NCBI GenBank assembly: GCA_902702965.1
Contig: CACRXP010000067.1
Location: 322,393 to 386,392 of the forward strand
From: Spirometra erinaceieuropaei
Lineage: Eukaryota > Platyhelminthes > Cestoda > Diphyllobothriidea > Diphyllobothriidae
Length of the DNA: 64,000 bases
Direction: 5' to 3'
Of this stretch, positions 21,401-34,524 are shown piece by piece. The first letter of the stretch is position 1. Each line of letters begins with the position of its first letter. The notes under the pieces were generated by a model. It did no database searches. It saw only the letters and a program-made list of their open reading frames with translations, and had not been told where the DNA came from. A program made the translations under genes and the position numbers.

Positions 21401-24304
21401 ATTTCGAGGGTCATCTGGATATCGCCATCCTGAAGAGGTACTTATTACATGTGAATAGGTGTTGACTTCGACGTAGCAGTTTTTGCCTGATGTGGAGACT
21501 GTGCTGTCTCGTTGACATTAAATCAGCTAATGCGGCAGCCAAGAGCGTTTCGAAATATTTTTTGGAGTACGTACGCTTAAATAATCGGAGCTTCTTTCCG
21601 GTAAAACTATTAAGTCACTCATCTACCTTCTGCTTAAATCGGTAAAAAGTAAGTGATTTGGGAGAAGAACCTTTCACATTTCACTGATGTGAGTTCAGTT
21701 CCAGCAAGTATAGTCATGCAATAAGCTAGAACGGAGTTTTAACGCCTTCTGCCTATGCAGTCCTCCTATGCGTTTTTTTCGTTTCAGTAAATGGTCAGCT
21801 AGCACTCGTGAGCAAACTTGACGCTACTCAGTCGACATAGGGTGATACAAATGAAACGGGGTTTTATGCTCAAGCTCGTGCTTTGCATAAAATGCATTTT
21901 TTACCTGTATTAAGCTTTCAAGAAATGACCGTCCTTATGTCTCCGCCAAAACTTTTACTTATTTAAGTCAAAGAGTTTTTAATTATCTAAGTGAATCCAA
22001 TACTACATCTGCTGTAAAATGAATATACCAGCATTAAAGGACCGAATTATACTTTGACCGATTGTCCTTAGTTGTCTGGCGCAGCTGATGTTATTTTTAT
22101 GTAAAGCAGTACTGACCAGATGGCGAATTGGAGGCCATTAGGGTAAACTGTTGTCCATGAAGTGTTAACAGCCCATATTCCAAAAATACGGGTTCCAGAC
22201 GGTCTCACGTTTGACGAACGGTCACTCAAAAGGGTGCAGGTCGTCTCTGTACGACCTTCTGCGGAGCTGTCAGAGTGAAGGCCCATAATTTAGTCATGCG
22301 GTTCGTAAAGTTCTCAAAAAAGCTGAATAAGATATGCTTTTAATTAAGCAATTTACATAAACATGTGCATTACTTAGTGAGCCATGGGATACAGAACGTA
22401 TTTTCGCAAAACTGACGATTAACGAAAATACGGATGAAAATGCATTCCGAATGGCCGTGATCAGTATGGTTGGTCAGAATTACCGCATTTTCTATACACA
22501 TGGTGAAATCATCAAGTAGTGGCGAAGATTTTCTATGCCTTTGAACTCTAAGTCACGAAAACCGCAATACGAGGGTGCTAAACAGGGCAAGAGGGTTTTA
22601 CTTTGGTTTACCCCATCGACCGATTTCCCCCAATGCACAATTGTTAATCATTTAAACCTGCTCGAAAATTCTTTATGAATGTCCAGGAGGAACCCTGACA
22701 GAGCCTTTACTTTTTCAATCAGATAATTTTGAAAGACAATCTAAGCAGAAAACGAGCATTTTTCATTATTCACTTTGATGTTGCAGATAGGATTTTCAAA
22801 ACCAACTCTGTAATTTTAATAGAACAGCTCATTCCAGGGGAAACAAACTTATGAGAAAAATACATACGTGACCGAGGTATTTATATAAGTCGCCTTTGTT
22901 ACACTTGGAAACAATTGTCAAAATGTAGATTAGATGCCACTAAAACGGAGCCAAATGTCATTTATAAAATAAACTTCAAGTGGTCAACCGCAAACCAGAG
23001 AAGTCTATCTATCTAATCAAAATTGAGAAGGCAGATACAGTGCGTTAGCGCCACGAACGTTGACAGACCGCTTGAAGTGGAGATGAGACAACATTTAAAC
23101 CCGCAAATATCATCATTAAGGAGGAGGGTGGTAGCCACAGATGTTGTCTCTAATTTCAAAACAAGCAGTTGGGAGGAAAAAAGTAAAGGTTTCCTTTTGG
23201 TCAGCCACCATATTTTAGGAGAAAAGTTTTCGAAATCAAGAGGCTCAGTTGCTGGAACGTAGACGTTTATAACGTATTTATTCTTTTGGAGTAAGGTGTA
23301 TGCGCAATTTTTAGTTGAATACCGACAAATTCTGCGCTGACAAAATTTTTGGCTAAAAAGTATTCCGAAGGAAGATATTTTTAAAAGCAAAATGTCGTTC
23401 TTTAACATAAACAAAGGGAAGCAGTATTCGAGGACTGCAAGAACCAATATTTCATTTCCTCAGTTAGAATTTATGTAATATGAACCCATGTATTTCTGCG
23501 GCTTAGGCAGAGATTCTATGTGCTTGACGCGATAAAGCAAACTTATTTATATAAAGTAAACCTAGGATCTTTATGATGAAGTATTCTAAAAATGAGTGAT
23601 CCCAAAATATTATGAAGCCAGGAAGATTGGCAGGACCAAATGATATCAAACAACACTTGTCTGATGACAACACCATCGTTTATGTTAAACTCTATCTGCT
23701 TAGCGGTAGTTAATCGGCAAAATTTTCTTTCAAAACTAAAATTTGCGGTGATCTTAAAATATAAATAAATGCGCATGAAGTAATCCGCATTAACAAAAGT
23801 TTCCCAATTTTTGATTTAATTCAAAGAGCCATTGAGGCAAAGATCAGAGCAAAGCGGACCCAGAACCGTGCCTTGATGTACACATCCCTTGATCGATTAT
23901 GGTGTCAGGAAGCTTTTTCTGACCATTTGTTTATGATATTCTTTGGGTAGGCAGGACGAAATGATGTCGATTAGAGGCGACCGGATTCCCAGAGCTTTGA
24001 AAGTGTATTCATGGGGCAAATTCGCTAGGCTATGTTAAGATCAAAGTAGTAAACGAGCACCGATTGCTGATCATTAGGAAGATGGATGATTAGAAAAAGA
24101 AACGCCAGGTTGCAAGTTTCGCAGAATCTTAAAAAAATACTTTATGCTGATTTGGGCTAAGAAGTCGATTGGCTAAGCATATTTCGAGCAATTCATTAAA
24201 AATTATCCTTTAGAAAATATTTGCTAAATACGGTGTTTTTTGCATGTCCCACTTGTTCCCAACATCCGAACCGACATCCCGACATGAAGACAGCCGTAAT
24301 GAGA
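18445..24304. other. Long AT-rich region without recognisable gene
   Basis: Nearly 6 kb of AT-rich DNA. The longest open stretches (23013-23447 minus, 144 codons; 23023-23262 plus; 22068-22286 minus) have no motifs, no paralogue in the window and no convincing splice sites. No tandem array or transposon protein was seen. It may be intron or intergenic DNA. Confidence 0.55.
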
Positions 24305-24337
24305 AAAATAACACGATCGCTGGGGCAAAAGCTTGAT

Positions 24338-24382
24338 AAGCCTGACGTTTCGGATTCCTTCTCGATTCCATCACCATCGAAA
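24338..24382 (-). ncRNA. Hammerhead-ribozyme-like motif H4 (degenerate)
   Basis: On the minus strand: TGATGG, GAATCGAGAAGGAATCC, then GAAACGTCAGG. It is colinear with H5 in the opposite arm. Core and helix I are decayed, so it is read as a remnant. Confidence 0.4.
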
Positions 24383-24860
24383 ACAGCAGATACGGATGAT
24401 GCATGCACCAGGGACTGCAATATTTATAGTATGTATTAGCCATGCTACTGCATTCCTATTCACGCCTACACCCTTCATCCAGGATCCCTGCACGTGGTGT
24501 GTTAGTTGATTGATGACCGAAGTTCGTGTCGTTAATTGCTGCAATTTCATCACGTGCGTTAGAAGTTCGTGTGATGATTGCAAGACCAGCTGACGCATCG
24601 ACCCTGGTGTTGGGAAGAGTATTCACCAGTGCGCTCCAACCGTGCTCAATTACTCCGCCTAGCCGAAGTCTCAGCACAGAGCATGGAAGGGGAAGTGTAT
24701 TGCACTTGTTAATGGACTGGGGGACAAATAGTATTTTAGCATGGCAGAAGGATGATCCGAGTCCTCCTCCAAGATTGTCAAGCGAGACTTCGCAAGTACC
24801 GTCAAAGGATAAACCAAGAAAAGATCAGATGCCTGTGCTCATGGGGGGATCGGTACAAAT

Positions 24861-26390
24861 ATGTTCCCGCAGAGGGTGGCTGAACAAGCCCGCGAACAGA
24901 GGATGAGTCGCGTAGTGCCAGCGAACACGGTGCGCTCCACAGTTGTACTGGACCGGAAATACTACATTCGAAAATGCAAGGGCTTACAGTACGCCCGGCA
25001 GGTCTATGTCCCATGTACAATGAACCCTGTAAAAGCGCTGACACGCGAAATTAATCCTTCGTTGTTGGCCTTGGAGAACTCAGGTGCAATAACACCGACC
25101 AACAGACGCACGGCCAGACCGCCAGATACGGCTTTGACCGGATTCTATGGCCTCCCTAAGGTGCAAAAAGGCGGCGCTCCTCTCCCGAACATCGTGTCGC
25201 TCAAAGGACCCCAAAGTACAGATTAGATTAGTGGCGGTTTCGGCGTCTCTTGTTCCTGACCGCTCAGTCAGACACCATGGTTTCTTCGTCAGCAAAATTC
25301 TTGGAGAAATTTAAAGGGGTAAGCCTCCATCCAAATGAGGTCATGGGAGCTTTTGATGTTACATCCGTTGTTACTTCTATTCCCCTGGACCTGCCGATCA
25401 AGACAATCAAACTGGAAAATAAGATGAAACGGACGTTTGTCTTGGACACGCTCAAATCCTTCAGCTCCTGGAGCTCTGTCTCACGACGTACTTCACGTTC
25501 GACGGGACAATCCACAAGCAAGTAAAAGGCGCACCAATGGCTTCGCCGATTTCGGGATTCATCGCCGAGGCGATCCTGCCGCTGGTCTTCAAACACTACA
25601 GAGCGAATTTCTGGGCCTGGGATGTAGGTGATACCTTGGTCCTCATCGAACAGAATCAGGCGCTGACATTCCAAGAACATCTCAACGCCGTCTTCCCGCA
25701 TATTTACTTCCTAATGAAGGAGGAAGCGAACAGCCGGCTGGCCTCGCATGGCGCAAATATTGTGGTGGACTAAAGACCAAAGTCTTCAGTAAATCGACAG
25801 ATACGATGCAAGTGCTGAACTTTAAAAGCAACCACATAATCAGCAACAAAAGCAGTCATGTAAGGGCGTTCTATCAGCGTGTCGGAAGGCTCTGCAGTCA
25901 GAAGGAAGACGGGATTGCCGAACTACAATATTTACGACGTATATTCAAAGTCAATGTCTACCCGCGCCGCTTCGTCAACCGGTGCATATGCAAAAGAGTA
26001 GAAAGGCCTAACCGCCCGGCCGCCAAATCTTGGCGGGTGCTTTCGTATGTATAGAACATTTCGGAAGCTGTCGGCCGCCGTCTAGCACCACATGGGGTTG
26101 GAGTTGCACACAGACCAAAGGCAACCATCAGGCGTCTGGTAAGGAGACCGTAAGACCCGCTGCCACGGCTAGAAACGTCTGGAGTCGTTTTCCGGCTCCG
26201 GTGCAGTTGCGGACAAAGCAACTACGTCAGAGAAACAGGAAGACGGCTCCGAACGTGGATGGCCGAACATGCGACAGCGGTGCGGAGAAATGACGCCAAC
26301 TCCCAAGCTGCGGCTCATTCGACGCGATTCGGCCACACATTCAAATTCGACGAGGCCGAAATTCTCGCAAAAGTTGAAAATCAGGTGAGA
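24861..26390 (+). pseudogene. PLE family D reverse transcriptase plus GIY-YIG, copy D1
   Basis: Fragments in order: VVPANTVRSTVVLDR (~24912), FYGLPKVQKGGAPLPNIV (~25145), VMGAFDVTSVVTSIPLDL (motif A, ~25340), ASPISGFIAEAILP (~25540), FWAWDVGDTLV where YVDD should be (~25610), NFKSNHIISNKSSHVRAFYQR (~25815 on; motif abbreviated), then a nuclease block SCGQSNYVRETGRRLRTW (~26205) and FGHTFKFDEAEILA. Several frameshifts and stops separate the pieces. The catalytic YVDD reads DVGD, so RT would be inactive. The nuclease keeps YVRE, not YIG. Family D is distinct from A, B and C. Confidence 0.88.
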
Positions 26391-26765
26391 CAGGAGCTTT
26401 TTGAGTCGTGGTTTTCTGGCACCTAGTTCATTAACGAGTGCAGTGAACTCCACCTTACATACTCTGTGCTGAGTTTTCACCTAGGCGGATTAATTGGCCA
26501 CGCGGGGAGCGCACAGGTGAACACTCTTCCTAACGCCAGCGTCGATGCGTCAGCTGGTCGGGTAATCATCACACCAACATCCAACTCTCGGGATGAAATT
26601 GCAGCAATTAACCACGCGAACGTCGGCCATTAAGCAACTAATACACACGTGCATTTATCCTGGATGAAGTTTGAAGGCGTGAATGATCTTTGGAATGCAG
26701 TAGCATGGCGACCTCATCCTATAAATACTGCAGCCCATGGTGCATGCATCATCCGTATCTGCTAC

Positions 26766-26812
26766 TGTCTCTGGTGAAGGTTTCGAGCAGGAATCCGAAA
26801 CGTCAGGCTAAT
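26766..26812 (+). ncRNA. Hammerhead-ribozyme-like motif H5
   Basis: Helix I GTCT, core CTGGTGA (A6 to G), helix II GGTTTC with GGAATCC (one mismatch), then GAAACGTC and AGGC, which can pair with GTCT. It is the right-arm counterpart of H4. Close to the consensus, but the core change argues against activity. Confidence 0.5.
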
Positions 26813-26869
26813 AAAGCTCTTGCCCTAGCGATTGTGTCTTCTTTTTCAAGACTACGCTTATTACAGGAA

Positions 26870-27312
26870 TGATAATTGGCCTCATGTTTGTCTTAGCATA
26901 ATATCTTTTAAAATATAAACAGAGACAAACACTCAACGAATGAAGAAGGTCGGATTTTTGTCAAATAAGTAAACTTCTAATCCCGTCCGTTTCTAAGTAT
27001 TATGAGTTTATCAAACGAATAAGGTGTTTCTAAATTAGATTTTTGAAGACCTTGATTACATCCAGAGTCCTATCTGAAATTGCCCAAGGGACATGGACTG
27101 GTTTGGATCCAGTTGCAATTTGCTTTGCAAATAAAGAACAAAAAATTACGGCTTTCTAAGTGTTATTAATTTAGAAGACTTTTTTTTATCTTTTAGCAGC
27201 GGTAAAAGATCTTGACCGCGCTTAGAGGAGGACTGATGTTGGAATATGTGGACGACGGATTTGCCAGGTTTCAATTCACTGAAAGCAAGTTATTCTCTTT
27301 GCATGGTCTGCG
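26870..27312. other. No recognisable gene
   Basis: AT-rich. A single EYVDDGF-like reading at ~27240 is isolated from any other RT motif and is not called. Confidence 0.5.
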
Positions 27313-27538
27313 CTAGGCGCTGCTGTGACACAGTTTCAAAATCCTTGTGATTTTACGATGAACAGATGAAGAGCTGTTGGATATGTCACGCAGCTGTCGT
27401 CTCAAAGTTCTCAGTCCGTCGTTAGGGGGCATAGGAACGAGTGAATCTGGAGAACCAGACTTGAGATATCTGCTTGGCATAATGTCTAGGATGACCTTGG
27501 AAACACTGGACATAACATCACGAATCATGGCAACATCG
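27313..27538 (-). CDS. Candidate terminal exon, unrecognised protein
   Basis: On the minus strand a strong acceptor (pyrimidine-rich, ending tgtatgcag; AG at 27540-27539) opens a 226-base exon that reaches a stop at 27313. The frame has one base before the first full codon and encodes about 74 residues. These include DVAMIRDVMSSVSKVILDIM, a PSRYLKSGSPDSLVPMPP stretch, LRRQLRDI and a serine run, SNSSSSVH. The composition is protein-like (balanced, serine-rich, basic tail) in an AT-rich area where chance frames usually look hydrophobic. I recognise no family. It could be the last coding exon of a host gene read leftward. Confidence 0.42.
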
Positions 27539-27544
27539 CTGCAT

Positions 27545-30010
27545 ACAATAAAGATATATCAATCAAAAGAACGATCGTAATTATTCGTTAAGTCTCTATC
27601 TATGCATTCATAGAAAATATTAGTCCGAACCATGGTTTCCTTTTTTAAAAGGCAAGCGGTATGCAAAAAAGAATTCATAAATGATCTTTTTTAAGGTTAC
27701 CCTAATTAAAAGTAACAACAATAAAGTTATGATCAAAAGCTTGATAGTCTGCAAAGAATACATGACGTTTTGGGACTAATTAAAAAAATTGAAAATAAGT
27801 TGGAAGTGCTGAGATCTACGCAGAACCAATAAAAGAAACAAAAAGCTTCAGATAATCAGTGAGTATTTGGACATTAGAAGCAGCATCCGAAATTACTTTT
27901 TAGATTTCAAGGAGTCATGGAACATCACTTGCTGCAGATTTTGCGCGATTGTAGATACAACCAAAAGTTTACATTCGTTAAAGCAAAGATCACTTAAGTA
28001 AGAAGGCCTGGTGTACTTTATAACCGGAAATATCAGGCGAGGAGACAGGAATCATTTGGAACAGGTAAATATCAAACCTGAAAAAAGAAGCAACGCACCC
28101 CTGAAAAGCAAATATGGAGTAGAAAATTGAAGCTTGCTGTTAAATGTGCTTGAAATGATAAATGATTACAAAGAAAGAATGCTATCTGTCTAAATAGCAA
28201 TTTTTTACAGAGGGTGGTTTTGCAAACTGTTGAGGAAAAACATACTCAATAGCTATTATGCAAGAATGGACAGCAAATTAGAGGGCTATGTTGCTAGATA
28301 AATAACACTGCATTTGTATTCGGTTAGCTGCTTAAACCAAAAGCATATTGTAAAATTGAAGTTACATTTCGTAGGATGTCCTATCAGCTGAAGAACTTGA
28401 GAATGTACCATTTTGTTATAAAAGTGGGACCAAAATACGGCCCAATCAGAAACGTTATACTGTGAGATTGTCTAATCAAATATCCATAAATGTTGCTGAC
28501 AATGTATGACTCATTCATGGACGTTTAGCAGTCGGCTGAAAGACCACAAAACGCATTACTCACGCGCGTTGCACCTGACATTCCTATTTAAGGTTGACTT
28601 ATCTAGGAAGAAAAGTTCATCGTTGTAATAAATTGCGTTAAACCTAAATACATTTGGCGTTTAACATGCACGAAAAGAAATTATGCGTTGTCGTATAATT
28701 AAATCATTTGCCAATATGAATGCGTATTTTATACTGACCTATTCTTGAAAATTATCAGTGTAGAACGATTTTTGTGTTGTGGCCGGTAATTACGGTACAA
28801 GTAACGACAGAGTTTGAAGAAGGAATTTGTTGCCATTTGTCAAAACGTCATGCAATTATAACATTAATTCAATCGTCATTTAAGCACATGTCTTAAGCTG
28901 GCACACAATGCTATAATCCGATAGGCGACCCCTCCCAATTACGTTAAGATCTCATTGGGCAGCACGCGATAACCAGTCTATCAATTAACATCTACTTGTT
29001 TCATAGTTTAAGCCTTTTCTCACAAATTTTTGTGTGCGCAGGTTGCATCGAATTATTACCTAACTGCAGAAACATGTGTTCGCGCGTGATGTTGTACTTA
29101 CTATGCACACTAACGATTTGTACGTGCTGCAGGTTTTGGACTCAGCGTTTAAACAGTGCACGTGAGTTAACTATGTGAGATATATATATATCTTATATAT
29201 ATAGATTACATTTGAAAATTTGTTATCTATGTGGCGTACCATATTGCGTACAAGCGTAAATTTTCCTGTAGACTTTGTGTATAAAAAGGATACTTTTAAA
29301 TTATTCTGCAGTATCGCAAACAAGTTAATATTACATAGTTTTATATCGTCAGCTATTATTCGAGAGCACACTAAAATGCGCATAGCTTTTGCATCTAATT
29401 ATTAATTGCCAAAGTATCTGTAGTGTCTCACATCATCTTCGCATACTTAGACAGCTGGGAGTTTAGTAGACTCATAATTAGCCAACATTTGATCGCTCTT
29501 TTCCTACTGATTCAAAAATATTTTATAATTTATAAGTTGCTCACCAACGTAAATACTATATATGCCGACTATGAGGCAACCCTATTTTTGTCAAACTGTA
29601 AAATCGGCACTTCTGTGATTTTGAATGCGTCATGTTATATTACTTACAGGAATTACTATTTGTAAGACATTTTTTATTATGCGTTCGGTGTGGTCATTTT
29701 ATTCTGCCCTTGCGTTACCTACTATAAACATCTCAAAACAAACTGTCAGATGATTAACATGTTTACGTCAGTTTAGTGCAGAACACCATTATCTGTCCAA
29801 CTGGTACGTCTCAATGTTTAATAATTTCTTTCCTGTTTTGTGAGTGATAAGAAATATAGTTTATTCGACGATGCGTTTATACGTTAGAGTTTGTAAATAA
29901 AAGCAAGCATTATTTCCAATACCTAGGATGGCAATTACATTCTCATAGAAGAAAAATGTAGGCCAGGTATGACATCAATTTCCAGGTGTTCACCCGGTGT
30001 ACTTTTCTTT
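27545..30010. other. No recognisable gene
   Basis: AT-rich. Short open frames only, with a TATA-type dinucleotide run near 29180-29203. No repeat partner was found in the window. Confidence 0.55.
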
Positions 30011-30018
30011 TACCCTAG

Positions 30019-30593
30019 TCGGTGCAAGCTGTGGATCTCATTCTGAACTGCAGATTACTCCAATATTCAAACGGCTCCTCAAGAGTCGTCTTCAATTCAA
30101 ACAATCCGTCCTGCTTCCCGAATGTGCGCCCGAATTGTTCGGTCGTTTGACGATGACATCTATCCTCAAAGATGATGTTAACTGTTCTAAGATGGAGAGC
30201 TTTTTTGCCATGTATTATTGCACTGTCAACATTTACGCATCAGTAATGACATCGCGGACTCCGTTTAAACCATTGCCATCGGACGATGTTTGGTCAGAAC
30301 GAGGGTATGCAAAATTGTCTGAGCGCCACCAGGCCAAACGCATTCATGCCAATTTTACATTGGTTCATACAAAAAGCAAATTTCTGGAGCAAATTTTGTT
30401 CGCAAATAAACAAATTTTGTCCCTAAGATCAATTAAATACAACCCTAACTGTGACGAAAATGAAAGCAACAAACATGCTTTTACAGACGCTGAAATCAAC
30501 GTCATGTCAACTCTTTGGGCTGTCCTTCAATCTCGACACCCCTTTGGCTGTTGGTCGATATTGCAAAATGTCGAACCAGATGATTTTCTTTAA
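30019..30593 (+). CDS. Candidate exon, unrecognised 191-residue reading frame
   Basis: A near-ideal acceptor (acttttctttt-accctag, AG at 30017-30018) opens a 575-base frame that runs to TAA at 30593. An AATAAA lies just beyond, at about 30600. The encoded piece includes GASCGSHSELQITPIFKR, LLPECAPELFGRLTMTSIL, SDDVWSERGYAKL and HAFTDAEINVMSTLWAVLQ. So long an open stretch is unusual for this AT content. No family is recognised and no paralogue is visible. It could be the 3' exon of a host gene with the poly(A) signal following, or a chance frame. Confidence 0.42.
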
Positions 30594-30599
30594 ATTGAA

Positions 30600-32200
30600 T
30601 AATAAAGTCGGAATATCTGGTGCTTACATGGTCAACTCTGATCCTGCAAAATATGAAAGGTTTCTTATTTGTTCTCTTAATTATCCATAATTTTTTAAGG
30701 ACAATTTTAAGCATATAGACATCAATGGATATCAAATATGTTTTTTTTATGGTCATGGCGCGTTGTACAATTCCTGGTCAAGAGTGAGTGGTTTAGAACT
30801 TGGCATAATACTAGGTGCCAATATTGCATTAAATTTAAAGACATTTTCGACTCTTGTTCAGAATATTATGCTAAAACCTGAAGATCGACAGGAGCGGATG
30901 GAGGTCATATTAGTCCTTTGCAGCTGGGGCACAAAGAATCGGAGTATAAAAAAGCCTTTCAGTGTAAGCTACTTTAGGGCAACTTTTATGTCCAGAAATG
31001 TATACCAAATTAAAAGGACAAGTTTTCAAGCCCTAAGCAAACGTTTAGCGCAACAAATGTTAACCTTTAGCCACATGACATCTACAGACAATCAGTGCAC
31101 TACAAAGCTTAGGAATCTTTCGCCATATAAGGCACGCGTGCGTTTTGCAACATATAGTGTCTAAAACCATTATTCGTCAACAGTTCTGACAGAAGCAGAT
31201 CCAGCATAGACTGTTTATATTTGTTTATTAGGTTACAGACTGCTAGAATGCAAAATGCATTTGAAGTATGGAAGTACTTTTTGAAGGAAAGTGGTTACTT
31301 CAAGAGTGTCGGCGAGCCCTCAGAAGACCGTCGTGCAGGTCCTACAGTTGCCATGGCCCAAAGCCGCCAAGCCAGCCAGCGTCCTATAGTTGCGTACTTT
31401 AGGGCCCACCGTCCCCCTGGCGTTGACTGGAATTTCGGCGTTTCTCCCCCCCCCCCGTTTCATTAAATTCGATCTAGGACCTTATAATCGACTTCCCCAT
31501 AATTCATTATTTCAATAGCTATGTAAATGTATTTACCTGCGGATAATTAATCAGTGAAAGACGCGTTCTTTATACAATTTTTTAATGCAAATATGGCAAA
31601 AGCAGCACAACGTTTTTTGATGCAATTTTAATAACCTCGTGTGGTCGATTATTTTCTTTGGCACTTGCTGCCCCGGCCGAGTTTGCAGCGTGTCTTTTTG
31701 CGTGGTTCATTGCTCATTATCTCTCAAAGGGAATTGCTTTCCGGTAAATCATTCGATATTTCACTATTGGCCAGTGTCTATCATTTATGCGCAAATAACT
31801 AGCTACTGTCGTACCGTAATCCCTGTGCATACACGGACGCAGAACGTCAAAAGCAGCTAGAAGATCAAAATTATCGTAAATAGAGTTTATATTTGAATGC
31901 CATCCTCCCAAATGTGGCACTTCAAGTGCCCTAAACAGCGCAGTGCATTAATGGTCGTCTTTATAATATTCGTACATAGTCCATGAATTGCCGACATGAT
32001 AAAGTTTGTGTCGTTGGTACTCCAAGGGTATTTGAAGAGAAACTCGATGACCTATATAAATGTCAGCGTATTCCCGTATTACATCGAACGACAATGCATG
32101 CGTGTCTGTAGTCGATGATTTATGACATTTTAGAGAACTTTTAAGATTGTGATGTCGCATCGGAGGAATGGCTATTGTAGCAGCTGACCCTCCTTATATT
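30600..32200. other. AT-rich DNA with a short GC-rich island
   Basis: An open frame at 30763-31164 (plus, 133 codons) has no motif. Bases ~31310-31455 form a GC-rich block ending in a C-run at 31446-31456, out of character with its surroundings. It may be a transposon tail, but no family could be named. Confidence 0.45.
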
Positions 32201-32204
32201 GGTT

Positions 32205-34520
32205 GTTGCTCCGATCTGTTGTCATGAGTTCGTTTGGTCCCTGCTTCGCTTGATGGAATAACTCGGGTGCTTATAAATTCAACAGAGGTCATGCAAATGT
32301 ATACATCGATCCATGTGTCTTCTGACGATCTGCAACGTGTTCTAATGCTGCGGAATATGTTGCAGGCACGCAAGCACTTTTGTGAGACACTGAGGGATTG
32401 AAGATAGGGTTTACAATCTGTCAGCTACCAGTGGTTTTTCCTAATTTCGTAGTTTTCAATGGCTCGCTAAAGGTACAGACTTTGGGAAAGAGAACCTAGT
32501 TGTATATTTTAAAGCTCTTAAATTAATTTGAGCATTTGATTTATAAGAGTGGGTGATTATGGAGTCGTTTTATACGGAACGTTTGTCAAAGGCGAAAGTG
32601 CCAACAACACGGCTACCCTGGATCTTGCTTTAATACATAGCGTATGCGATTGTTTCAACCATTCAAGGCTTGGCGAAGGAAGCTAATAAAACTGCCATTC
32701 ATTTGTTGACACATCGGCTAGAAACAGAATAGTTTATTTTATGGCTGTGTATTGGAACTCTTAGATGTTTTAGTACTTCTCAGCATTGTGTCAGTCGTCA
32801 AGAAAGTAAGCTTAACATTGATTTTCAATGTTAACGAAATGGCTGATGTGGAACACATTTATTGAATGAGACGCGCTCAAAAGGTGCAATGGATTCAATG
32901 GGTTCTAAATTAAGGTATTTTGTTCGTTCTATAATTTAAAACAACGGTAATACTTAAGCATTTAGACAAGAAAGTGGGACAAAAAAATTTCCGTGTCACA
33001 AAATTTACGCAAAATTACTAAGGAGGAAGGCGGCAGGTCTGAGTATGACGTTAACTCTCTGCACCTTCAGCAGTCCAGAAATGCGGTCGTAACGAGCTCA
33101 ATGGTTTCAAAGAGAAACCAGTCAATGGGTGCGATACATATTAGCGTTGCATGTTTTAACATCATTTAAGATTAGCTGGTCAATTTTAAATGCAATGACG
33201 TTCCTCACAAAAACTAGAAATTTGTTTGACATTTTAATTTCAGAGTCATGCAAGTCTGTAAACAGGTAATGCTTCGTGACCTAGCTCAAATGGATACCAT
33301 TAGTTATCATAACCTCAATAAACTGCCTGAACCAATTTTACTGAAAGCAAGGCAGGCCAATGTTCTAGAAATACAAGCACGTTGTCCGTGCATGGCTATA
33401 TTATTGAGTCAAATAGTATTAGCAAGCATTATGCGCAAAAACTAGCAACTGGGCCCCATCTTTATAGTGACTCGTCATAGGAAGAACTATAAAACTTTGT
33501 GTTGTCGTGCGTCCGTCCGGCGCCTACTTCGCTTAATGCAATGGATCGGGTGTTTAATAATCCAAAAGAGCTCATGCAGATATAGTCATCGAGCATTGTG
33601 TCTTCTGACGATCTGCAGCGTGTTCTAATGCTGCAGAATATTTCGCAAGCACACAAACCCTTTTGTGAGACACGGAGTGATTGAAGAAAGGGTTTACAAT
33701 CTGTCGGCTACCAGTGGTTTTTCTAAATTTCGAAGTTTGCAGTAGCCCGCTGACAGAATAGCATTTGGGAAAGATAACCTGGTTATAATTTTTAAAGCTC
33801 TCAAAATAAGTCGAGCATTCGACACGGCCACCCTGGGACTTGCTTAAATACATAGTGTGCGTGATTGTTTCATCCATTGATATCTAGGCGGCGTAAGCCA
33901 ATAAAACTGCCTTTCATTTGCTGACAAATTAAGTAAAACAGTAGAGTTTATTTTGTGGCTGTGTCAAGGGACTCTAAGAAGTTTTGAGACTGCTTAAGTA
34001 TGCGTCAATCGTCGAGAAACTAAGCTAAACTCGATTTTCAATGTTTACAAAATGGCTGATGTGGAACAAATGTATTGCATGAGACGCATTTAAACAGTGC
34101 AATTGATTCTATGGGTTTTAACTTACAGTATTGTGTTCGTTGTATAATTTAAAACAACTTTCATACTGAAGCATTAAGCCAAGAAGGCACGGCGAAAAAC
34201 TATACTTGTCACCATATTTACGAAAAGTTTCTATGTAGGGAGGCGATAGGTCTGAGTGTGACGTTAAATCTCTGCACCTTCAGCAGACCAGGAATCCGGC
34301 CGTTACGCGATCATTTGTTTTAAAGAGGAACCAACAAATGACTGTGGTAGTTATTAGCGCTGCAGTTTTTCAAACATCATTTATTATTAGCTGGTCTTTT
34401 TGAAAGGCAATGACATTCTACAAAAGAATTAGAAAATCGTTTGAAGTTTTGATTTCAGAGTAATGCACGTCTCTTAACAGATAGTGCTTTGTGACCAAGC
34501 TCAAGTTTGTGTAGTGATAA
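32205..34520. repeat. Diverged tandem duplication, unit ~1.1-1.3 kb
   Basis: The unit at ~32205-33310 is repeated at ~33490-34520. Matching blocks run in order: tgtcttctgacgatctgca, gtgttctaatgctgc, tttgtgagacac, gtttacaatctgtc, ctaccagtggttttt, atggctgatgtggaaca, tctgcaccttcagcag, and tttcagagt-atgca. The offset falls from 1283 to 1215 across the unit, so copy 2 has lost some sequence. No transposon protein was found inside. Confidence 0.85.
33244..33265 (+). other. Possible 22-base microexon (duplicated, second copy lacks a donor)
   Basis: A good acceptor (attttaatttcag) is followed after 22 bases by a good donor (cag|gtaatg). In the second unit the acceptor is kept (ttgatttcag at 34450-34458) but the donor reads cag|atagtg. 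Flatworms are known for genes with many tiny exons, so the layout is worth noting, but nothing shows that it is transcribed. Confidence 0.2.
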
Positions 34521-34524
34521 TTGT

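Larger units (their letters stand above)
24305..26862 (+). mobile_element. PLE family D, copy D1, with inverted terminal repeats
   Basis: A plus-strand PLE flanked by inverted ends: ~24305-24745 is the reverse complement of ~26400-26862. Each arm holds the last part of the C-terminal coding region plus the tail with a hammerhead-like motif (H4, H5). Both outer ends share the block gcgatcg/ttgtgt. Arm identity is clearly lower than in copy D2, so D1 is older. This organisation matches PLEs with inverted terminal repeats. Confidence 0.85.

Noticed and set aside
23013..23447. 144-codon minus-strand open frame
   Set aside because: No motif, no splice signals, no paralogue; likely chance in AT-rich DNA.
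27236..27260. Isolated YVDD-like reading
   Set aside because: No flanking RT motifs in either direction; probably chance.
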